NCBI RefSeq assembly: GCF_025698545.1 | Contig: NC_068571.1 | Span: 40,953,733-41,017,732, forward strand | Direction: 5' to 3' | Origin: Gossypium raimondii | Lineage: Eukaryota > Streptophyta > Magnoliopsida > Malvales > Malvaceae | Length of the DNA: 64,000 nucleotides | Part shown: piece after piece, positions 59,180 to 64,000 of the stretch | Position numbering within the stretch: the first letter of the stretch is position 1 | Layout: every line of letters starts with the position of its first letter | Notes under the pieces: model-generated | Database searches by the model: none | Seen by the model: the letters and a program-made list of their open reading frames with translations, nothing else | Told to the model about the DNA's origin: nothing | Made by a program: the position numbers and the translations under genes

Positions 59180-59745
59180 ACGTTTCTATAATGGTTTTTG
59201 AACTGATGTGTTATTGTTATTAGTTTGGTTTGGTTTGCTATTGTTGTTGGTTAATTGGACTTTTGTTGTTTTCTTTTGGTTAGGTTTCTATTGTATTTTA
59301 GACTTTTGCTTATGTTTTTTTATTATTATAATGTTGTTGTTTATTTCGACTCATGCTATTTACTTGGACCTTTACTTATGTTTTATATTATAATCTTGTT
59401 GTATTATTTTTGTAGTTTATTTGGAATCATGTTGTTTATTTGGGTTGATGTTGTGTTGCTTTTATTTATTCACTTATTTACTTCAATTTTTGTTGTATGA
59501 TCATGTTTAAAAACTTTAAAGAAAATTATTTTTTGAAATATTACATAAAAATAAACAACACTAATTTTTTTTTAAAATTTAACTCGAACAAATATATCCG
59601 ATTTGATTCGATTCGAATTTCATCTCACTCGATTTGATTCGATAAAACTTCAAATAAAGTTAGGATGATAAAATGAGATTCGAAAACTCGATTAACTCGA
59701 AAAATTTTTATTCGATTTGATCGAATGGTCACCCCCACCGAACAC

Positions 59746-61410
59746 TGAAAAGTCATTTACAGAAAGTCTAAGTTGGACTACAACATGTTGTGGAGTTATC
59801 ATGTATTCCTCATTCCTCACATGGTAAGTCTAGAATCCATCATTCACCTGATGCAGATGTTAATTCTTAATTCAAATTAAATTCATCTATTTATACTACA
59901 ATACTAAACCAGCTTATAATAAAATTAGAATACATTGATCGTACTTGTTTGTTTGTAAAACACGATCAAAATCTTAATTTAATGATATTAAAAAACATAG
60001 AATACAACCACCTAGAAAACCCCATTTACCGTACTTCGTTTTTAAAACACCATCTCAATTTTAATGATATTCAAAACCATAATTATCGATCAACAATTTC
60101 TTAATATTATTTAAAAAAACAATTTATTTTACCAACTTCCCCCTCGTCTACCTCATTCAATTTCAAAATTAACTCTTTTTTCATTTTTTATTCCAAATTC
60201 CAAGACGTTACTTTCTGTGGACAGTTTTCCCACTTTTGTGATTTTGGGCACGCGACGCCTCGGACTGTGTTTTTGACCTTTGGGGATGCCTAATACCAAG
60301 TGACGTGCGCAGACAGAAAAGAAGGGTTTTGGAATTGGATAGGTTATCGTTATTGCTCCTTTCGTCATAGACATATAAAAAGAAAATGCTCACCAAACCT
60401 TTCCCATTTGCCTTGCCTTTCTGTTTTCTATTTCACCTGCTTCGTCACACCGGACTTTCCTTGACATTCCAACAGTTTAACTTTACATATATATTAATCC
60501 ATTGAATCTCATCGATTTATAATATACATTGGAATCATTTAACATATATACTAACGTACTCATGCAAATTCATCCTCTTTTTGGAGCTTAAGATTAAGAT
60601 TCAAAAAATGAGTTTTTCTCAAAAACAACAATTGAATTCCTTTATAATATGGGACATTTAGGATTAAATCTATAAATAACACATGAACATTAAAAATATA
60701 ATATGTTAAGTTATAGGGAAACCTAAACCAATTTAATTTAACTATTTACAAATAGACCAATTTTTAAATTCATTAACAAGCATATTAGAAAAAGGAAAAA
60801 CCCTAAGATCTTTTGCATTTAAACAAATATATCCGATACAGTAAATGTTGAAGGTAGTGGGGAGTTGGTGACTGTCAAAGTAAACCCTATATGTTAGATA
60901 AATGTGGATGACGGGTAAGCTTGAAATTTTCCTACTAATAAAATTTCTGTTGCAGTAATGGTCTTCTCGCTGTCGATAATTTATTATCTTGAAAATATTG
61001 GGGTTTAGTGGATGGTGTGAGGGACAATGTAACCAATCAAACTTCACAGTTTCAAAGCAATTATCCCACCATTTTATAGTGGTGCTGCCTGTTCGATGGA
61101 AATGCTGTTTGGACTTTGGGGCCTTGATAAAGACAAATCAGTCTCGACTCTACCACAAAACCTTCCCATGTGTCTTCCTCATATTCTCTCCCTTTTGGAT
61201 ATTCATTTTGCCTTTGTCTTACGTCAAACTATTATTTCATATATCCTTCTCCTCGTAACTGAATCACCTGGAAGACAAGATAAAGATACATGTGAAATGG
61301 GCACTTCCATTTTAGTCCCTAGTTTGTTGCTACCCTTTTTTCTTCTTCTTTTTTACCCCTATATCTTCAATGCTACTTTCTTATATATATTTTGATCATC
61401 CTTGTTTTTA
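59746..61410. other. Intergenic DNA; possible orphan promoter
   Basis: No gene supported. 60200-60450 is more GC-balanced, with a CATATAAAAAG TATA-like box at 60370 and a CT-rich stretch after it resembling a plant 5' leader, but no coding exon follows. The open frames at 60989-61395 have no domain. Confidence 0.35.
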
Positions 61411-61750
61411 GGGTTAATTTAGTACAAGGCACCTGAGTCTGGTATGAAAGTTCAACGTGGTACTTTTCCAATTAGGTACTTATTTTTTGTTTCTATTAAA
61501 TAAAGTAGTACCTAAGCCTAACACTGAGATTATATTATGTATAATAAAAGTAACGAAAATATATATTAAGATTTTAACTTATTTAAAAATGTTCAAACAA
61601 AAACACTTGTCAACTATTGATTGGATAAAATTTTAAAACTTTAACTTAGGTACCAGAAACAAAATTAAGTACCTAATTGTAATAAAAATATATATTGGTA
61701 CCACATTGAATTTTCATGCCAAACCCAGATACCATTTGGTACATTAACTA
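61411..61750. mobile_element. 340-bp Mutator-type MITE with 9-bp target duplication
   Basis: Arms of ~110 bp are inverted repeats: GTATGAAAGTTCAACGTGGTAC and AATTAGGTACTTATTTTTTG on the left are mirrored on the right by sequences whose complement reads GCATGAAAATTCAATGTGGT and AATTAGGTACTTAATTTTG. A perfect 9-bp TTGTTTTTA flanks it (61402-61410 and 61751-61759). The 9-bp duplication and long arms indicate a Mutator-like non-autonomous element. Confidence 0.85.
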
Positions 61751-61759
61751 TTGTTTTTA

Positions 61760-63309
61760 TGTCCACAAGAGATGGTACTGTAAACACAATAAAATAATTC
61801 ATATAACAAGACCTTAGAACCAAGCTATTGCCATTTGAAGAATCACATCATCACACCCAATGAAAGTTAAGACAACAATGACTTTCCATTGGTCTTCTCC
61901 TGCAGGAAAATATGCAGATTTTGTGTAATGCAATATAAGAAAATACAGTATAAAATTATGAATAAAACGTAAGTGCGTTAAGTAAAACATTTTATATACG
62001 ATACTGTATACTATACTATCCTTGGGAACTAATATTTCTGGTATAAAAAGAGATGAAAGAATTGAATATAACAGTCTGACATTGGATCCCACCATACACG
62101 GTGGCAGCTACTGATCCCCATGAAATTAAAACCTTTTAAAACTTTAATGGCGTCAGCCCACACCAACAGGAGGGAAGAAAAAAAAGGGTTAGTGGCTCAG
62201 TGCAATGGGGGGGCATGCGTTTACTATTGAGTGTCTTCCAATATAAAACCATGAAAGCCAAAGCTCGTGAGCTCAACTACGTAAGCATATTAGGGCAAAT
62301 AAAATCAGAGCCAAGAAAAAAGTACGATCTATTCTTTTATAATTTAATATTTAGAAACCAAATCTACTCTAGTTTTCATTCTTATTATTATAATAATAAG
62401 AAGAAGAAAGAAAGAAAATTTAGCGATGGAATTATATAGTAGTGTACAAAGAGCAGCTTTGCTTTGCTTTAACTAACTTAAAGCACTAATGTCAATTTGA
62501 TAAGAGGATTCAGCTGGCAATGACCCACTTGACCCTTCCTTCTCTTCAAAGAACACCAAAATCGTAAACTTCAGCAAGTCGAATAAGGTCAGTGGAAATC
62601 TAGAGAAACCCCACTTTAACTTTATTATTTTATAATTAACTAATCTATATCTAGTTGATCTCTTTTTTACATCCTAGAATTTAGATTTCTCAGCTTTGGC
62701 TCAAGCTATAATAGTAAGCGTATCAGGTTTACCATCTAGCTAATTGACCATAGAATTTAATGAAGATATCCCAAATGTTTGGGCCTCATTACATACAATC
62801 TATATGTTTGATATGATTAACGTGACACATTCTATTCGTATTTATTTGTTTCTTAGACATGAAAAATATAAAATATAACAATCAAACGTGAAGAAGAAGG
62901 GTTTTCCAAGAGAAGAAAAGCTTTCCCTTTTTAAGTTAATAGTCATGATATGCATATTGCTGACTATCCCACACGCTTAGGAATGTTGTTCGGCATATTG
63001 GGAATTTAGGTTAATCCTTAATTTTCCTTTTTTGTTTAATTCTCCTTATCCCATGTGGATATACATACAAATATATAATATAGCCAATTAAGATTTGCTC
63101 AAATCAAAGATCAACAAAATTGTTTTATTTAGTTATCAAAATCAGTTATATAATCGCAATCTACTCGTGCTTTCAAGGAAATATACAAAATTAAACCACA
63201 ATCCAAAATTTTGATCCGTATCTAGATGCATATTAATTTTGTATCTTTGGTTTTTTAATATTAATTTCATTCTACGTTCTTTTCATATCTACTTTTTTTT
63301 AACACAATG
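61760..63309. other. Intergenic DNA
   Basis: I see no supported gene or repeat. The frames at 61814-62095 and 62200-62439 lack recognisable domains. Confidence 0.4.
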
Positions 63310-63420
63310 CTTAGAATTAACTAATAGCTTTTCCCCAACCCTTAAATAGGAGGCTAATGCACTTCAGCACACTTGAATCCACGTCCTCCTACTTTAGCAA
63401 CAATACTGATATCAATCAAT
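63310..63420 (-). mobile_element. tRNA-derived SINE, copy 2
   Basis: The reverse complement carries ATATCAGTATTGTTGCTAAA, GTAGGAGGACGTGGATTCAA, a GCATTAGCCTCC block and CTATTTAAGG, in the same order as copy 1 at 51290-51365. The B box is diverged (GGATTCAAG versus GGTTCGAAT). Confidence 0.65.
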
Positions 63421-63429
63421 AATTTTGTA

Positions 63430-64000
63430 TGTTTGTTAAACACTGAGCATAAATAATTTAGAAAAAAAATTAACTTTTAATCTATGAAGATAATTTATTA
63501 AAACTTTTAAAAATAAATATAGGTAATTAAAATTTTAATCGGTAACATCATATAATAGGTTTATAGCATTAAATATAAAAGTATAAATAATAAATAATGT
63601 TAGGTTTATAGGAAAATCTTGGCAATGCTAAGTAAACCTGAATTATAATGAATGTGTGAAAAAATATATTTTCATGATAACTTAAATTAAGTAAAAAAAA
63701 AGCAAGGGAAATTCATTCTTAAAGGCTGTGCTGCTGACTGCTAAGTGCTAACATTCCTTTGATTCTGCCAATAAACACATGATTCCCTCGACAAACCTAT
63801 TTGGCAAAAGATAAGTATAGATCAGTGTGCAACCCTCTAATTCAAACCAATAATAAAAAAACTCTAATGTCGGCGGCAGTCTTGAAAATCATTTATTTTA
63901 ACACACCATCAAGTTAATTAAAGTCCTCCTTCATCTTTGTTTTCAATTTGCTTAAGCTTCAAAATGATCCCTATATCACAACTGGTTAATATTTTATCCA
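63430..64000. other. Intergenic DNA to the window edge
   Basis: AT-rich with no supported feature. Confidence 0.4.

Larger units (their letters stand above)
54399..59737 (+). mobile_element. 5.3-kb hAT transposon with near-complete transposase
   Basis: Left end TAAGGGTGAGCAAAATTCGA; right end read inward TGGGGGTGACCATTCGATCA; inner parts share TCGAATT-type repeats with the element at 53016. Flanking octamers are CCGGATAT (54391-54398) and CCGAACAC (59738-59745): they differ at three positions, all transitions, so this is a decayed 8-bp duplication. The element carries a BED/hAT transposase gene on the plus strand, a nested MITE (54621-55231) and tandem leader repeats (56288-56790). It has accumulated a frameshift and a stop in the transposase, so this copy is probably no longer autonomous. 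Confidence 0.85.

Noticed and set aside
1..64000. CRISPR arrays, bacterial operons, rRNA or intact tRNA genes
   Set aside because: None seen; the regular repeats present lack unique spacers of uniform size, and gene structure is plant nuclear.

Overview
The window is nuclear DNA from a flowering plant, very probably a eudicot. The genes have canonical GT-AG introns, a plant WUSCHEL-type homeobox gene, a plant UBC7/13/14-type E2 and plant-style retrotransposons. The long LTRs beginning TGTAATACCC and TGTAACACCC resemble Malvaceae (cotton/cacao-like) repeats from memory, but that assignment is inference. The sequence is AT-rich and gene-poor: three convincing host genes, one further host gene that may be decaying, and several gene fragments sit in a dense, nested transposon landscape.

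Layout: 1-4330 holds a decayed Athila-like Ty3/gypsy element on the minus strand (gag, protease piece, truncated start of reverse transcriptase, tRNA-Asp-type primer site, partial LTR). 4903-11658 is a nested structure: two ~0.4-0.5 kb inverted arms surround a PIF/Harbinger-like transposon (5381-11126). That transposon has no transposase but carries an intact Myb/SANT ORF1 gene, a 120-bp tandem array and the promoter-proximal part (exons 1 and 2) of a host LPAT2-like acyltransferase gene. 13.3-17.1 kb holds a degenerate GTTGTTCT repeat, a LINE fragment and the 3' end of another Athila-like element. 18.7-20.3 kb is a single-pass membrane protein gene of unknown function. 22.5-23.1 kb is a dead first exon of a PDR/ABCG transporter. 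26.4-27.3 kb is WOX2, with a complete but defective Ty1/copia element (27516-32726, perfect 5-bp target duplication) 226 bp after its stop codon.

33-46 kb is mostly long solo or truncated LTRs; one (38441-41127) has a perfect CCCAT duplication. 46.7-48.7 kb is a six-exon ubiquitin-conjugating enzyme gene, followed by a convergent three-exon glyoxalase-superfamily gene (49.2-49.9 kb). 53.0-59.7 kb holds two hAT transposons of one family in the same orientation, 158 bp apart: a 1.2-kb non-autonomous copy with a perfect 8-bp duplication, and a 5.3-kb copy with a nearly complete BED/hAT transposase that has a frameshift and a stop. The last 4 kb holds a Mutator-type MITE with a 9-bp duplication and a SINE; a second copy of the SINE lies near 51.3 kb.

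The host genes are unrelated and do not form a pathway. I found no cassette or array suggesting a new biological system. The most unusual object is the Pack-type PIF/Harbinger element that carries the start of a lipid-biosynthesis gene upstream of, and on the same strand as, its own Myb-like ORF1.
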